From Bradyrhizobium sp. CCBAU 051011 (GTDB taxonomy: Bacteria > Pseudomonadota > Alphaproteobacteria > Rhizobiales > Xanthobacteraceae): a stretch of 64,000 nucleotides of DNA. The notes below the pieces were generated by a model. It was not told the DNA's origin. It was given only the letters and a program-made list of their open reading frames with translations, and did no database searches. How positions within the stretch are numbered: position 1 is the first letter of the stretch; every line of letters starts with the position of its first letter. The translations under genes and the position numbers were made by a program. Positions 21,279-30,367 of this stretch are shown here, in pieces. The DNA is taken from the NCBI RefSeq assembly GCF_009930815.1, contig NZ_CP022222.1, positions 5,188,501-5,252,500 of the forward strand, in the 5' to 3' direction.

Positions 21279-22193
21279 ATGGATATGGATGTGCCAACAA
21301 CCACGGACAGGGTAAGCCTTCGGGAGGAGCTCGAGGCCGTCGGCATCGAGGAAATCCTGACGCAGCTCGATCGCGAGCTGATCGGCTTGAAGCCGGTCAA
21401 GACGCGAATCCGCGAGATCGCGTCGCTGCTGCTGATCGAGCGCATCCGCAAGCGCATGGGACTGACGTCGGAAGCACCGACGCTGCACATGTCGTTTACG
21501 GGGAATCCCGGCACCGGAAAGACCACGGTGGCGCTGCGGATCGCCGATATCCTGCACAGGCTCGGCTATATCCGTCGCGGCCAGGTGGTGTCGGTGACGC
21601 GTGACGAGCTGGTCGGACAATATATCGGTCACACCGCGCCGAAGACCAAGGAGATACTGAAGAAGGCAATGGGCGGCGTGCTGTTCATCGACGAAGCTTA
21701 TTACCTGTACCGGCCGGACAACGAGCGCGACTACGGCCAGGAGGCGATCGAGATCCTGCTGCAGGTGATGGAATCGCAACGTGACGATCTGGTGGTGATC
21801 CTTGCCGGCTACGGCGACCGCATGGACAAGTTCTTCGCCAGCAATCCCGGCTTCCGTTCACGCATCGCGCACCACATCGACTTTCCCGATTATTTCGACG
21901 ATGAGCTGATCGACATCGCGGAACTGATGCTGCGGGAGATGAATTACAAGTTCACGCCGGAGGCGCGGGCGGAGTTCGTTCGCTACATCGCATTGCGCAA
22001 GAACCAGCCGCTGTTCTCCAACGCACGCTCGATCCGAAATGCCCTGGATCGTCTGCGGCTGCGCCAGGCCAATCGTCTGATCGCCGATCTCGACCATGTC
22101 CTGACGGTAGACGACATCAGGTCGATTGAGGCGTCGGACGTGCTGGCGAGTCGCGTGTTCAGGAAGGGAGAAAAATCCGCCGAAGCGAATTAG
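21279..22193 (+). CDS. cbbX: Red-type RuBisCO activase CbbX
   Basis: About 304 residues, AAA+ ATPase that removes inhibitory sugar phosphates from red-type RuBisCO by pulling on the large-subunit C-terminus. Walker [10 protein letters not shown] is at residues 75-83, Walker [14 protein letters not shown] near 130-142, and sensor/arginine-finger region [14 protein letters not shown] follows. The conserved pore segment YIGHTAPKT is present. The ATG at 21279 is preferred (TGAGG 8 nt upstream); an ATG at 21258 would add seven residues. It lies just downstream of a terminator, so reduced read-through expression is expected. Confidence 0.95.
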   Translation: MDMDVPTTTDRVSLREELEAVGIEEILTQLDRELIGLKPVKTRIREIASLLLIERIRKRMGLTSEAPTLHMSFTGNPGTGKTTVALRIADILHRLGYIRRGQVVSVTRDELVGQYIGHTAPKTKEILKKAMGGVLFIDEAYYLYRPDNERDYGQEAIEILLQVMESQRDDLVVILAGYGDRMDKFFASNPGFRSRIAHHIDFPDYFDDELIDIAELMLREMNYKFTPEARAEFVRYIALRKNQPLFSNARSIRNALDRLRLRQANRLIADLDHVLTVDDIRSIEASDVLASRVFRKGEKSAEAN

Positions 22194-22237
22194 CGCGTGC
22201 CTTCTCGGCGCCGGATAGACGACTGCGATCAACGAAG

Positions 22238-22711
22238 CTAACGCTGTAATGCCGTTTCAGGGATCGCCCTGCGAACCACTTCGCGCATCGCAAAGCTCGA
22301 ATGGATGCGCGCGACGCCGGGCATCCGCGAAAGGTGCTGTTTGTGGATGCGCTCGAAGTCGGCAATGTCGCGCGCGATCACCTGCAGATGGTAGTCATCG
22401 CTGCCCGACATCAGGTGGCAGGACACCACGTCGGGACAGCGGGCAATCGCCGCTTCGAACGCGGCGAGATAATCCTCACTCTGTTTTTCCAGCGTAATGG
22501 TGACGACAACCGTCGTGACGAGTCCGAGCGCAGTCGGTTCGAGATCGGCCCGATAGCCGCGAATGATGCCGGCTTCCTCGAGCTGACGAATGCGACGCGC
22601 GCAAGCGGTCGGCGACAGCCCGACCTTTTCGGCGAGTTCGATCTGGCTTGCCCTCGCATCGGAGAGCAGCTCAGCCAGAATCCGAAGATCAATACGATCT
22701 AGCCCTGTCAC
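22238..22711 (-). CDS. Lrp/AsnC-family regulator (AldR-like)
   Basis: 157 residues. The N-terminal helix-turn-helix (RASQIELAEKVGLSPTACARRI, within residues about 20-41) and C-terminal RAM effector domain (CHLMSGSDDYHLQVIARD) identify the family. It is divergent from the alanine dehydrogenase gene, the same pairing as rhizobial aldR-ald, in which AldR activates ald in response to alanine. So local control of ald is the likely role. Direct evidence is limited to family and position. Confidence 0.88.
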   Translation of the reverse strand: MTGLDRIDLRILAELLSDARASQIELAEKVGLSPTACARRIRQLEEAGIIRGYRADLEPTALGLVTTVVVTITLEKQSEDYLAAFEAAIARCPDVVSCHLMSGSDDYHLQVIARDIADFERIHKQHLSRMPGVARIHSSFAMREVVRRAIPETALQR

Positions 22712-22856
22712 GCCGTTATTCTCTAATTTTTATCAGCAAAGAGAAGAATATCTGCACAAATGGATGCCGGCAAGCCGTAATTCGCAGAGAAGCGTTGCCC
22801 GTTCAGAGGTAGTTTTTCTGGCACAGGAAAGCAGCCTCCAATGCAGGAGCAGCGCC
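22712..22856. promoter_or_regulatory. Divergent aldR-ald promoter region
   Basis: 145 bp. An AT-rich stretch at 22716-22750 carries imperfect inverted arms TATTCTCT and AGAGAAGAATA, a plausible Lrp/AsnC operator. The ald ribosome site AGGAG is at 22845-22849. No clear -35/-10 pair was assigned. Confidence 0.4.
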
Positions 22857-23972
22857 ATGCGAATCGGTGTGCCCAGGGAAATCAAGGTCGAGGAATATCG
22901 CGTTGGGCTCACGCCGGCGTCGGTGCGGGAATATGTGGCGCATGGACACCACGTGATCGTCGAGCAAGGCGCCGGGCTCGGCATCGGCGCCAGCGACGAT
23001 ATCTATCGTTCGGCCGGCGCAGCGGTCGTGGACACGGCAGCCGAGATCTTCGCGACCGCCGACATGGTGGTCAAGGTCAAGGAACCGCAGCCGACGGAAT
23101 GGCGCCAGCTTCGCGAGAACCAGATCCTCTTTACCTATCTGCACCTTGCGCCGGATACCGCGCAGACGAAGGGGCTTCTCGCGTCCGGCTGCACGGCGAT
23201 CGCCTACGAGACGGTGACGGATGCCCATGGCGGGCTCCCGCTGCTGGCGCCGATGAGCGAGGTGGCGGGACGGCTGGCGATCGAGGCGGCAGGCGCCGCC
23301 TTGCGAAAACCGGCTGATGGCATGGGCAAGCTGATCGGCGGCGTGCCCGGCGTCGCGCCGAGCCGGATCGCCGTGATCGGCGGTGGCGTGGTTGGTACGC
23401 ATGCCGCCAGGATGGCGGCAGGCCTGGGCGCCGATGTCGTCATCCTTGACCGCTCTCTGCCGCGGCTTCGCGTCCTTGACGAGATGTTCCTCGGTCGCGT
23501 TCGCACGCGCTATGCGACGCAGGAAGCGATCGAGGAGGAGAGCATCGGCGCCGACGTCGTCATTGGCGCGGTGCTGGTGCCGGGCGCCAGCGCGCCGAAA
23601 CTCGTCTCTCGCGCGCATCTCGCCCGCATGAAGCGCCGCGCCGTGCTGGTCGATGTCGCGATCGACCAAGGGGGTTGCTTCGAGACGTCGCGGCCGACGA
23701 CCCATCAGGCGCCGACCTATCTGGTCGACGAGATCGTGCATTATTGCGTCGCCAACATGCCCGGTGCCGTGCCGGTGACGTCGAGCCACGCGCTCAATAA
23801 TGCCACGCTGCCGTTAGGCCTTGCGCTGGCCGGGAAGGGTATCCGCGCGCTGATCGAGGATCCGCATCTGCGCGCCGGGCTCAACGTGCATCGCGGGCAG
23901 ATCACCAACCGTGCGGTCGCCGACAGCCAGAATTTGCCCGCGGAGACGCCCGAGAAAATTCTGGCGGCGTGA
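22857..23972 (+). CDS. ald: Alanine dehydrogenase
   Basis: 371 residues, NAD-dependent oxidative deamination of L-alanine to pyruvate and ammonia, or the reverse. The start MRIGVPREIKVEEYRVGLTP, the substrate-binding VVKVKEPQPTEW (catalytic Lys) and YLHLAPD (catalytic His), and the NAD motif VIGGGVVGTHAA are all present. The ATG at 22857 has AGGAG 7 nt upstream; the open frame extends upstream through the aldR-like promoter but this is not coding. It ends with a hairpin terminator. Confidence 0.95.
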   Translation: MRIGVPREIKVEEYRVGLTPASVREYVAHGHHVIVEQGAGLGIGASDDIYRSAGAAVVDTAAEIFATADMVVKVKEPQPTEWRQLRENQILFTYLHLAPDTAQTKGLLASGCTAIAYETVTDAHGGLPLLAPMSEVAGRLAIEAAGAALRKPADGMGKLIGGVPGVAPSRIAVIGGGVVGTHAARMAAGLGADVVILDRSLPRLRVLDEMFLGRVRTRYATQEAIEEESIGADVVIGAVLVPGASAPKLVSRAHLARMKRRAVLVDVAIDQGGCFETSRPTTHQAPTYLVDEIVHYCVANMPGAVPVTSSHALNNATLPLGLALAGKGIRALIEDPHLRAGLNVHRGQITNRAVADSQNLPAETPEKILAA

Positions 23973-24003
23973 AGTCCGGCGGTCGAGCCTTGAGCACCCC
24001 GCG

Positions 24004-24030
24004 CGATTGTCTTTGATGAACAATCGTTTT
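24004..24030 (+). terminator. Rho-independent terminator of ald
   Basis: Stem CGATTGT (24004-24010) and ACAATCG (24020-24026) with a 9-nt loop, followed by TTTT (24027-24030), 31 bp after the ald stop. Confidence 0.7.
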
Positions 24031-24057
24031 GCGCCGACCCGGTATTGACCAGAGATG

Positions 24058-24091
24058 AGAAAAAAGGCGGCCAACGAATGCATGGCCGCCT
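24058..24091 (-). terminator. Rho-independent terminator of the small secreted protein gene
   Basis: Stem AGGCGGCC (24065-24072) and GGCCGCCT (24084-24091), perfect over 8 bp. On the minus strand it is followed by a run of T (the A-run at 24058-24064 on the plus strand). It lies about 30 bp after the stop of the minus-strand gene. Confidence 0.75.
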
Positions 24092-24121
24092 CCTTATTGC
24101 TCTTCGCTACAAGTGCCGCGG

Positions 24122-24385
24122 CTACTTGCCTTTGGTATCGACCTTCTGCTTTTCGTCTTCGTTCATTTTCTTCACCACTGGATCGCGACTGGCTTCGCCG
24201 GTGGTCTGGGTTGTCGTGGCAGGCGGGGCTTCGTTTGGCATGGAGGTTTGCCCCGGCGGTGTCGTTGCCGGCCGCGTTGCGGTTGCGCTCGGCGGCGACG
24301 TGGTTTGAGCGGTCGCCGCCTGAGCATTCAATAGAAGCACGCCCGACAGTAGCGATACCGTGAGCGCCGTTGAGCTGGGTTTCAT
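24122..24385 (-). CDS. Small secreted Thr/Pro-rich protein, function unknown
   Basis: 87 residues. A clear signal peptide ([26 protein letters not shown]) is followed by a low-complexity segment rich in Thr, Pro, Ala and Ser, and a charged Lys-rich tail ([16 protein letters not shown]). GAGGAG lies upstream of the ATG, and an intrinsic terminator follows the stop, so this is a real transcription unit. No family is recognised. A small periplasmic protein of unordered structure is the most that can be said. Confidence 0.75.
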   Translation of the reverse strand: MKPSSTALTVSLLSGVLLLNAQAATAQTTSPPSATATRPATTPPGQTSMPNEAPPATTTQTTGEASRDPVVKKMNEDEKQKVDTKGK

Positions 24386-24441
24386 CGGCCTGAACTCCTC
24401 TCAGACCAAGGAAAACGGCCCGTCCGGTCTAAACGTTCCCC

Positions 24442-26760
24442 CTACACCTCCAATTGCTTGCCGATCGGCAGCGCGCGAATGCGCTTGCCGGTCGCGGCGA
24501 AGATCGCGTTGATCAACGCAGGCGCAACGGGCGGCAGTCCTGGCTCGCCAACGCCGCTGGGCGGCGTGTCGGGGCCCGCAGGCGCGATATAGACGTTGGT
24601 CACAGCGGGGGCTTCGTCGATCCGAATTACCGGGAAATCGTCGAAATTGCCCTGTTGCACCTTGCCGTCCTTGAAAGTGATCTCGCCATATTTGGCGAAG
24701 CTCATGCCCATGATTACAGCGCCTTCCATCTGCGCCTGGATTCGCTCCGGATTGACGTGAGTTCCGCAATCGATCGCGGTATCCACCCGGGGCACGGTGA
24801 GCTTGCCCTTGTCGTCGAAAGCTACCTCGACAATGGTCGCGATGTAGCTGACGAAGCTGCGGTGCGCGGCAATGCCGAGCCCGTGGCCCTTGGGCACGGA
24901 CCGTCCCCAACCGCCCTTGTCCGCGACCAGCTCGACGACCTTGCGAAGGCGCGCGGTATCGATTGGATAGCTGTCATAAGGCTCACCATAGTTCCAGAGG
25001 TCCTTCACGGAATCTAGCTTGAGGATCCGGGGAGAGCCGATCAGCTCCAGCAGCATGGCCTTTTGATCGCGGTTGGTGGCATGGGCGAGTTCGCCCACCA
25101 TCGATTGCACCGCAAAGGCGCGCGGGATATTCGACACCGAGCGGAACCAGCCGATGCGGGTCCGCGCGGCCGCTTCCGGATTCTCGCATTGCACATTAGC
25201 GATCTCGAAGGGCATGTCGACAAGCCCCATGCCAAGCTCAAACGGCGCCTGATGCACCGCGCCAGCCTCAAAGGTCGAGGCGATGGTCGGCGCGACGCTG
25301 CGATGCCGCCAGGCCGTCACCTTGCCGCTCTTGTCGAGGCCGGCCTCGATGCGTTCCACCGAGACGGTGTGCAGGAAGCAGTTGCGAATGTCGTCTTCCC
25401 GCGTCCATTGCACCTTGACGGGAGCGCCGAGCTCCTTTGAAAGCAGTGCCGCCTCGAGGGCGAAATCGCACTTCGACTTGCGCCCGAACCCGCCGCCGAG
25501 CAGCGTGACGTTGACGGTGACATTCTCCTGGGGAATGCCAAGCGTCTTGGCGACGTCCTCGCGCGTTCCGCCCGCGCTTTGCACCGGTGCCCAGATCTCC
25601 GCCTTGTCGCCCTTGACGTCCGCGACCGCGACCGGCGGTTCCATGCTGGCATGGGCATGATGCGGCACGTAGTACTCACCGACGATCACCTTGTCGGCGC
25701 CCTTCAAGGCGGCCTCCACGTCGCCCTCCTTGCGTACCACCAGGCCGGGTTTCCGTGCGGCTTGCTCCAGCTCGGCGCGGTAGGCGACCGACTCGTATTT
25801 GCCGTTGGCGCCATCGTCCCAGACGACCTTCAACGCGTTGCGGCCCTTGATTGCCGCGCCGGTGTTCCGCGCGATCACGGCAACGCCGCCGAGTGGCTGG
25901 AATTTGGATGGCCACGGCCAGCCCTTGACTTCCATGACTTTCTCGACGCCGGAAACCTTCATCGCTTCCGCCCCGTCGAACGACGCGACCTTGCCGCCGG
26001 TCACCGGCGGCCGGGCAATGACGGCGTATTTCATGCCGGGCAAACGGACGTCGGCGCCGTAACGAGCGGCGCCCACCGTGATGTCGCGACCGTCGACGAT
26101 GCCGATCGCGCCCTTGCCGAGATAACGGAAGTCCTTCGGGTCCTTGAGCCTCAAGCCTTCGACACTCGGCACCGACTCCCTGGCGGCATCGGCTGCTAGC
26201 TCGCCGAAGCCAATGCGGCGTCCGCTCGCATTGTGAACGACCTCGTGATTGATCGCCTTCACTTCGGTCGCCGGCACGCCCCAACGTTTCGCCGCGGCGG
26301 CTTCCAGCATCGTGCGGGCGGAAGCGCCGATCTGGCGCATTGGCATCAGATAGTGCCGCGTGCTGCGCGATCCGTCGGTATCCTGGTTGCCAAACTTGAC
26401 CTCGTCGCCAGGCGCCTGCTGGACGCGAACGCGCGACCAGTCGGCTTCCATTTCTTCGGCGACGATCATCGGCAGGCTGGTGCGGACACCCGTTCCCATC
26501 TCGGCGCGGTGCGCGACGATCGTCACTGTTCCGTCGGATGCGATAGAAACGAAAACGCGCGGGTTCACCACGGTACCGTGCGGCATCTGGTCCGCACCGG
26601 TCTGGTACGCAGCAAAGCCGGGGCGCGACATCACGGGAGCGGCGAGCACAAAACCGCCGGCCAGCCCGAGGCCCTTCAAGATACTGCGGCGTGAAACGTT
26701 GTCGACCTTGATGTGCCGTTCGAAGCCACGGAGCTTGTTGGGATTGGTTGACATATTCAT
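24442..26760 (-). CDS. Molybdenum hydroxylase large subunit, IorB/aldehyde dehydrogenase type
   Basis: About 772 residues, xanthine oxidase-family molybdopterin subunit (isoquinoline 1-oxidoreductase beta-like). The N-terminus has a twin-arginine motif [15 protein letters not shown], so the complex is exported folded to the periplasm. Mo-cofactor blocks [12 protein letters not shown] near residue 510 and the C-terminal [14 protein letters not shown], carrying the catalytic Glu, are present. Two ATGs compete (26760 and 26754); the frame extends upstream into the small subunit but that is not coding. It pairs with the adjacent 2Fe-2S subunit, 2 bp away. Likely reaction: aldehyde or N-heterocycle hydroxylation in the periplasm; the substrate is unknown. 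Confidence 0.88.
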   Translation of the reverse strand: MNMSTNPNKLRGFERHIKVDNVSRRSILKGLGLAGGFVLAAPVMSRPGFAAYQTGADQMPHGTVVNPRVFVSIASDGTVTIVAHRAEMGTGVRTSLPMIVAEEMEADWSRVRVQQAPGDEVKFGNQDTDGSRSTRHYLMPMRQIGASARTMLEAAAAKRWGVPATEVKAINHEVVHNASGRRIGFGELAADAARESVPSVEGLRLKDPKDFRYLGKGAIGIVDGRDITVGAARYGADVRLPGMKYAVIARPPVTGGKVASFDGAEAMKVSGVEKVMEVKGWPWPSKFQPLGGVAVIARNTGAAIKGRNALKVVWDDGANGKYESVAYRAELEQAARKPGLVVRKEGDVEAALKGADKVIVGEYYVPHHAHASMEPPVAVADVKGDKAEIWAPVQSAGGTREDVAKTLGIPQENVTVNVTLLGGGFGRKSKCDFALEAALLSKELGAPVKVQWTREDDIRNCFLHTVSVERIEAGLDKSGKVTAWRHRSVAPTIASTFEAGAVHQAPFELGMGLVDMPFEIANVQCENPEAAARTRIGWFRSVSNIPRAFAVQSMVGELAHATNRDQKAMLLELIGSPRILKLDSVKDLWNYGEPYDSYPIDTARLRKVVELVADKGGWGRSVPKGHGLGIAAHRSFVSYIATIVEVAFDDKGKLTVPRVDTAIDCGTHVNPERIQAQMEGAVIMGMSFAKYGEITFKDGKVQQGNFDDFPVIRIDEAPAVTNVYIAPAGPDTPPSGVGEPGLPPVAPALINAIFAATGKRIRALPIGKQLEV

Positions 26761-26762
26761 GG

Positions 26763-27215
26763 TCACACCCCCGTCGATGCGAGATGCACAGCCTTCTCGA
26801 TGCGTTGATAAGTGCCGCAACGGCAGATGTTGCCCGACATCGCTTCGCGTATCTGGTCGTGATTGGGCTTTGGATTTTCCATCAACAGGGCCGCCGCCTG
26901 CATGATCTGGCCGACCTGGCAGAAGCCGCATTGCGGAACATTGAGCTGGCGCCAGGCCTTCTGAACTGCATGATCGCCTGTGGGGTGAAGACCTTCGATC
27001 GTTGTGACCTCCCGGTCGACCACGTCGGAGACCGACGTGATGCAGGAGCGTACCGCCTGCTTGTCGACGATGACGGTACAGGCGCCGCAAAGCGCCTGGC
27101 CGCAGCCGAATTTCGTACCCGTCAGCCCGACTTCGTCGCGGAGGAACCAGAGTAGCGGAAGATCGGGATCGCCATCCCAGTTCTTTTGCTGGCCGTTAAT
27201 CTTCAAAGTAATCAT
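26763..27215 (-). CDS. Molybdenum hydroxylase 2Fe-2S small subunit, IorA type
   Basis: 150 residues. The N-terminal plant-ferredoxin cluster is [16 protein letters not shown] with its fourth cysteine in VRSCITSV, and the C-terminal cluster is [12 protein letters not shown] with NICRCGTY. This is the full four-plus-four cysteine pattern of these subunits. It has no signal peptide and is presumably exported with the Tat-bearing large subunit. It is translated just before the large subunit. It relays electrons from the Mo site to an acceptor not encoded alongside; no cytochrome c gene follows, unlike many such operons. Confidence 0.92.
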   Translation of the reverse strand: MITLKINGQQKNWDGDPDLPLLWFLRDEVGLTGTKFGCGQALCGACTVIVDKQAVRSCITSVSDVVDREVTTIEGLHPTGDHAVQKAWRQLNVPQCGFCQVGQIMQAAALLMENPKPNHDQIREAMSGNICRCGTYQRIEKAVHLASTGV

Positions 27216-27835
27216 GATCGATCCTCGCTCTTCATAAGCTGCTGATGGTTGCTCCGACGTGCGCGATAACAGTCCTGCTGACCGCTCGACGCCGTCGCTT
27301 CGAAATTCCTTGCTGTCTGGCTGGGATTTCTGTGAGCCATCCTCCTGATCGTTATTATTGGCTGTTGTTCAGTAGGCCGCGCTTCTCGATCACTACCACA
27401 AGGCGTTCTACATTTTGCTTCCGCATGTTTGGCGAAAGCGGGGCATCGCCAAAGAATTGCATTTGGTAAGCGACGCTGACGCAGTGAGGGCGAACAATGC
27501 GCAATTGCGTCAAACTTGAATGTTCCCGTCGGGACAAAATGGAAGATCGCCTCGTCGACGTTGTGCGGCCAGCATCGGCGTGCACCGTGCGCGCAACGGA
27601 CACCGGGATGCGCCGCTTGCGGGCCCGTAACGCACTGCACATCGCCAAAGGCTGAGCTGTTCTGCGAAATACGCATGAGGCGTCGAGCTGCAATGGCGAT
27701 CTCAGGAAATGCGAAGGGTGCTTACTGTTACGGGCGTTTGTTGCAATCGCTGTCACCAGACGGAAGAAAAGTTTGCTCAAGGCGCAATCTGTCTGTCGCC
27801 TTTTTTTTGACCGACTCTCTCCTTCAGGTTGAGTG
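27216..27835. promoter_or_regulatory. Large divergent regulatory region, no gene recognised
   Basis: 620 bp between the molybdenum hydroxylase genes and the Rieske/PQQ dehydrogenase genes. It contains an inverted repeat TTGGCGA-N10-TCGCCAA (27429-27452), a palindrome CGCAATTGCG (27500-27509) and TCCCG-T-CGGGA near 27528. Two minus-strand open frames here (27212-27676 and 27355-27843) look non-coding: Arg/His/Ser-rich with no family. The base composition is less GC-rich than in the flanks. It should hold both divergent promoters. Confidence 0.5.
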
Positions 27836-28486
27836 ATGTGCAAATCAGATCAGGCAACAACGTCGATCACACGCACAGACACGGAGCTTGCGACAGCGAT
27901 GTGTCAGGATCCAACGCGGCGCGCACTCATCCTGACGGCTCTTGCGACCGGGGCCTGCTTGGCGTCATCCAGCCCCTCCATTGCCGAGGAAGATTTGCCT
28001 GGAAGCAACGAGCGGCCCCAGAAGGGCGACGTTCTGGTTTTCGCCGAAGGGGATCGTGCGGGCGAGGTGATCAAGCCGCAGGATTTGCAGGCTGGTGGAC
28101 CGCCGGTTCGGGCCTGGCCAAAGGATCCCAAGACATCGGTCGTGCGCAAGGGCTCGCGCCTGAACGAGGTGCTCGTCGTAAAACTGGAACCGACTGAGCT
28201 GGATGAAGAAACGCGCTCACGCGCCGCCGGCGGCGTGGTGGCCTATTCGGCAATCTGCGTCCACACCGGTTGTCCGATCACTGCATGGGTAAAGGCGGCA
28301 GGCGGCGACAAGGACGTGTTCAAATGCGTTTGCCATAATTCGGAATATGACCCCCGGCAAAGCGCGCAAGTCATCTTTGGACCGGCGCCCCGGCGTCTGC
28401 CGGCGCTTCCGTTGGCGCCAGATGACGGTCCGCTGACGGTGGCCGCAACATTCATTGGAAAGGTAGGTGCGCAGCAAGCCAGATGA
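27836..28486 (+). CDS. Periplasmic Rieske 2Fe-2S protein, partner of the PQQ dehydrogenase
   Basis: About 216 residues. The N-terminal TRRALILTALATGA segment at residues 27-40 looks like a Tat signal or membrane anchor. Rieske motifs are C141-V-H143-T-G-C146 and C164-V-C166-H167-N-S-E-Y: two Cys plus two His ligands and the two extra cysteines that form the disulfide of high-potential, bc1-type Rieske proteins. No cytochrome b or c1 gene is nearby. It lies 71 bp before the PQQ dehydrogenase gene, so electron transfer between the two is a reasonable inference. Start: ATG 27836, or the overlapping GTG at 27833. Confidence 0.85.
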   Translation: MCKSDQATTSITRTDTELATAMCQDPTRRALILTALATGACLASSSPSIAEEDLPGSNERPQKGDVLVFAEGDRAGEVIKPQDLQAGGPPVRAWPKDPKTSVVRKGSRLNEVLVVKLEPTELDEETRSRAAGGVVAYSAICVHTGCPITAWVKAAGGDKDVFKCVCHNSEYDPRQSAQVIFGPAPRRLPALPLAPDDGPLTVAATFIGKVGAQQAR

Positions 28487-28557
28487 CGGCGGGAAGCCGT
28501 CGATCCACGACAAAAACAGAATTCGTGAGAGGAAAACAAAAAGGGGAGTGCTGCGCT

Positions 28558-30279
28558 ATGGCCTTGAAGCAATGGATCTTGTCGGGTTTGCTTGCGTCCA
28601 CATGCCTCGTTTCGATCGCTGCCGCCGGCCCGATCGAGAATTACAGCCCGGTAACCACCGAACGGCTCAAGAATCCCGAACCCGGCAACTGGATGCATTA
28701 TCGCCGGACTTATGACGGCCAAGGATACAGCCCGCTCGACCAGATCAACACCTCGAACGTGAAAAACCTGACGCCAGCGTGGACATTCTCGACCGGTGTG
28801 GTCGAGGGACACCAGGCGCCGCCGATCATCAACAATGGCGTGATGTTCGTCTCAACGCCGGAGGGACAGGTGATCGCGCTCAACGCCAAGACCGGCGATG
28901 AGTACTGGCGATACAAACGCCAGCTTCCCGAAGATCTCTTTCAACTGCACCCGACCAACCGCGGCGTAGGACTGTGGGAGGACAAGCTGTACCTCGCCAC
29001 GACGGACGACCATCTGGTCGCGCTCGATGCCAAGACCGGCAAAGTAGTCTGGGACACCAAGGTTCAGGACTACAAGAAGGGACAGTATTTGACGCTGATG
29101 CCGCTGGTCGTCGACGGCAAGGTGATCGTCGGCGGTTCCGGCGGCGAATTCGGCATCCGCGGTTATATCGTTGCCTACGATGCCAACACAGGCAAGGAGC
29201 TTTGGCGAACCTTCACCATACCCGGCCCGGGCGAGCCCGGCCATGACACGTGGAGCGGAGACGACTGGAAAACCGGGGGTGCACCTGCCTGGATGACAGG
29301 CACCTACGATGTGGACACCAGAACGGTCTACTGGGGCACCGGCAACGCCGCGCCCTGGCCAGGCGAAACCCACCCCGGCGACAATCTCTACTCGACATCG
29401 GTGCTCGCGCTCGATCCCGACAGCGGCAAGATGAAATCATATTTCCAGTACCATCAAAACGATTCCTGGGACTGGGACGAGGTGGACGCCCCCATGCTGA
29501 TCGACCTGCAAAGGGACGGCCGCACCATCAAGAGCTTGGTTCATCCCGGACGCAACGCGATCTTCTGGGTGCTCGAGCGCAAGCCGGAGGGCATCAAATA
29601 CGTCGCCGGCTGGCCTTTCGTTTATACCAACGTCTGGAAGAGTATCGATCCCAACGGCAAGCCGATTGCGGATCCCGCCCACAAGCCGGGAATTGGCAAG
29701 CGGGTTGAATTCTGCCCGTCCCTGTGGGGCGGCAAGGATTGGCCGTCGGCGGCATATAGTCAGAAGACCGGATTGGTCTACGTTCCCGCCAACGAGAATT
29801 TCTGCGGCGGCTTTACCGGCGAGAAAGTGCCGCTCGTTGCCGGCAAGCTTTGGCTCGGGACCAAGCCCGAGGATATCGGCTTGACGCCCCGTCCCGGCGC
29901 TACCCACTTTGGCGAACTGCAGGCGTGGGATCCGGCCACGGGCAAGAAGGCCTGGTCGCATAATTTCCCAAAGTCACAACTGTTCGGTTCGGTGACCGCT
30001 ACCGCCGGCGACCTCGTCTTTGTCGGCGGCACCAATGACCGGATGTTCCGCGCCTTCCATGCCAAGACCGGTGAACTGCTTTGGGAGCAAAAGACCAACT
30101 CCGGGATCGTCGGCATGCCGATCGCCTATGAGGTGGACGGCACGCAATATATCGCCGTCCAGTCGGGTTGGGGTGTCGACGCGCAGCGCATTCAGGACGC
30201 ATTGGTGGGCAAGGTCCCTGGCTTGGAGAATAACGTGCCGCAAGGCGGCGTCGTCTGGGTGTTCGCCGTTAAGAAGTGA
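28558..30279 (+). CDS. PQQ-dependent alcohol dehydrogenase with lanthanide-type motif, no vicinal Cys pair
   Basis: 573 residues, methanol/ethanol quinoprotein family. Signal peptide ends near AAA-GP. Beta-propeller W motifs (LDAKTGKVVW, DANTGKELW, HAKTGELLW) are present. Metal and catalytic landmarks are E197 (GGEFG), N263 (GTGNA) and WDWDE with D305 as catalytic Asp and D307 as the extra lanthanide-type Asp. Where XoxF has C126-C127, this protein has Q129-L130 (FQLHPTNRG), so the characteristic disulfide ring is missing. No haem-binding motif is present. Start ATG 28558 follows AAGGGGAG. It probably oxidises a primary alcohol; the exact substrate is unknown. Confidence 0.9.
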   Translation: MALKQWILSGLLASTCLVSIAAAGPIENYSPVTTERLKNPEPGNWMHYRRTYDGQGYSPLDQINTSNVKNLTPAWTFSTGVVEGHQAPPIINNGVMFVSTPEGQVIALNAKTGDEYWRYKRQLPEDLFQLHPTNRGVGLWEDKLYLATTDDHLVALDAKTGKVVWDTKVQDYKKGQYLTLMPLVVDGKVIVGGSGGEFGIRGYIVAYDANTGKELWRTFTIPGPGEPGHDTWSGDDWKTGGAPAWMTGTYDVDTRTVYWGTGNAAPWPGETHPGDNLYSTSVLALDPDSGKMKSYFQYHQNDSWDWDEVDAPMLIDLQRDGRTIKSLVHPGRNAIFWVLERKPEGIKYVAGWPFVYTNVWKSIDPNGKPIADPAHKPGIGKRVEFCPSLWGGKDWPSAAYSQKTGLVYVPANENFCGGFTGEKVPLVAGKLWLGTKPEDIGLTPRPGATHFGELQAWDPATGKKAWSHNFPKSQLFGSVTATAGDLVFVGGTNDRMFRAFHAKTGELLWEQKTNSGIVGMPIAYEVDGTQYIAVQSGWGVDAQRIQDALVGKVPGLENNVPQGGVVWVFAVKK

Positions 30280-30367
30280 CGGCGAGCGGTCGCGTCGGAC
30301 GTCTGGCTGCTGCGGCGGCAGTGGCGAGGCGCTGGCGCGATCCAGTCCTCTCACGCGTGCCGGACGG

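Noticed and set aside
27212..27843. Two minus-strand frames in the gap before the Rieske gene
   Set aside because: Composition is unlike real proteins, they overlap each other and the divergent promoters, and no ribosome site is convincing.
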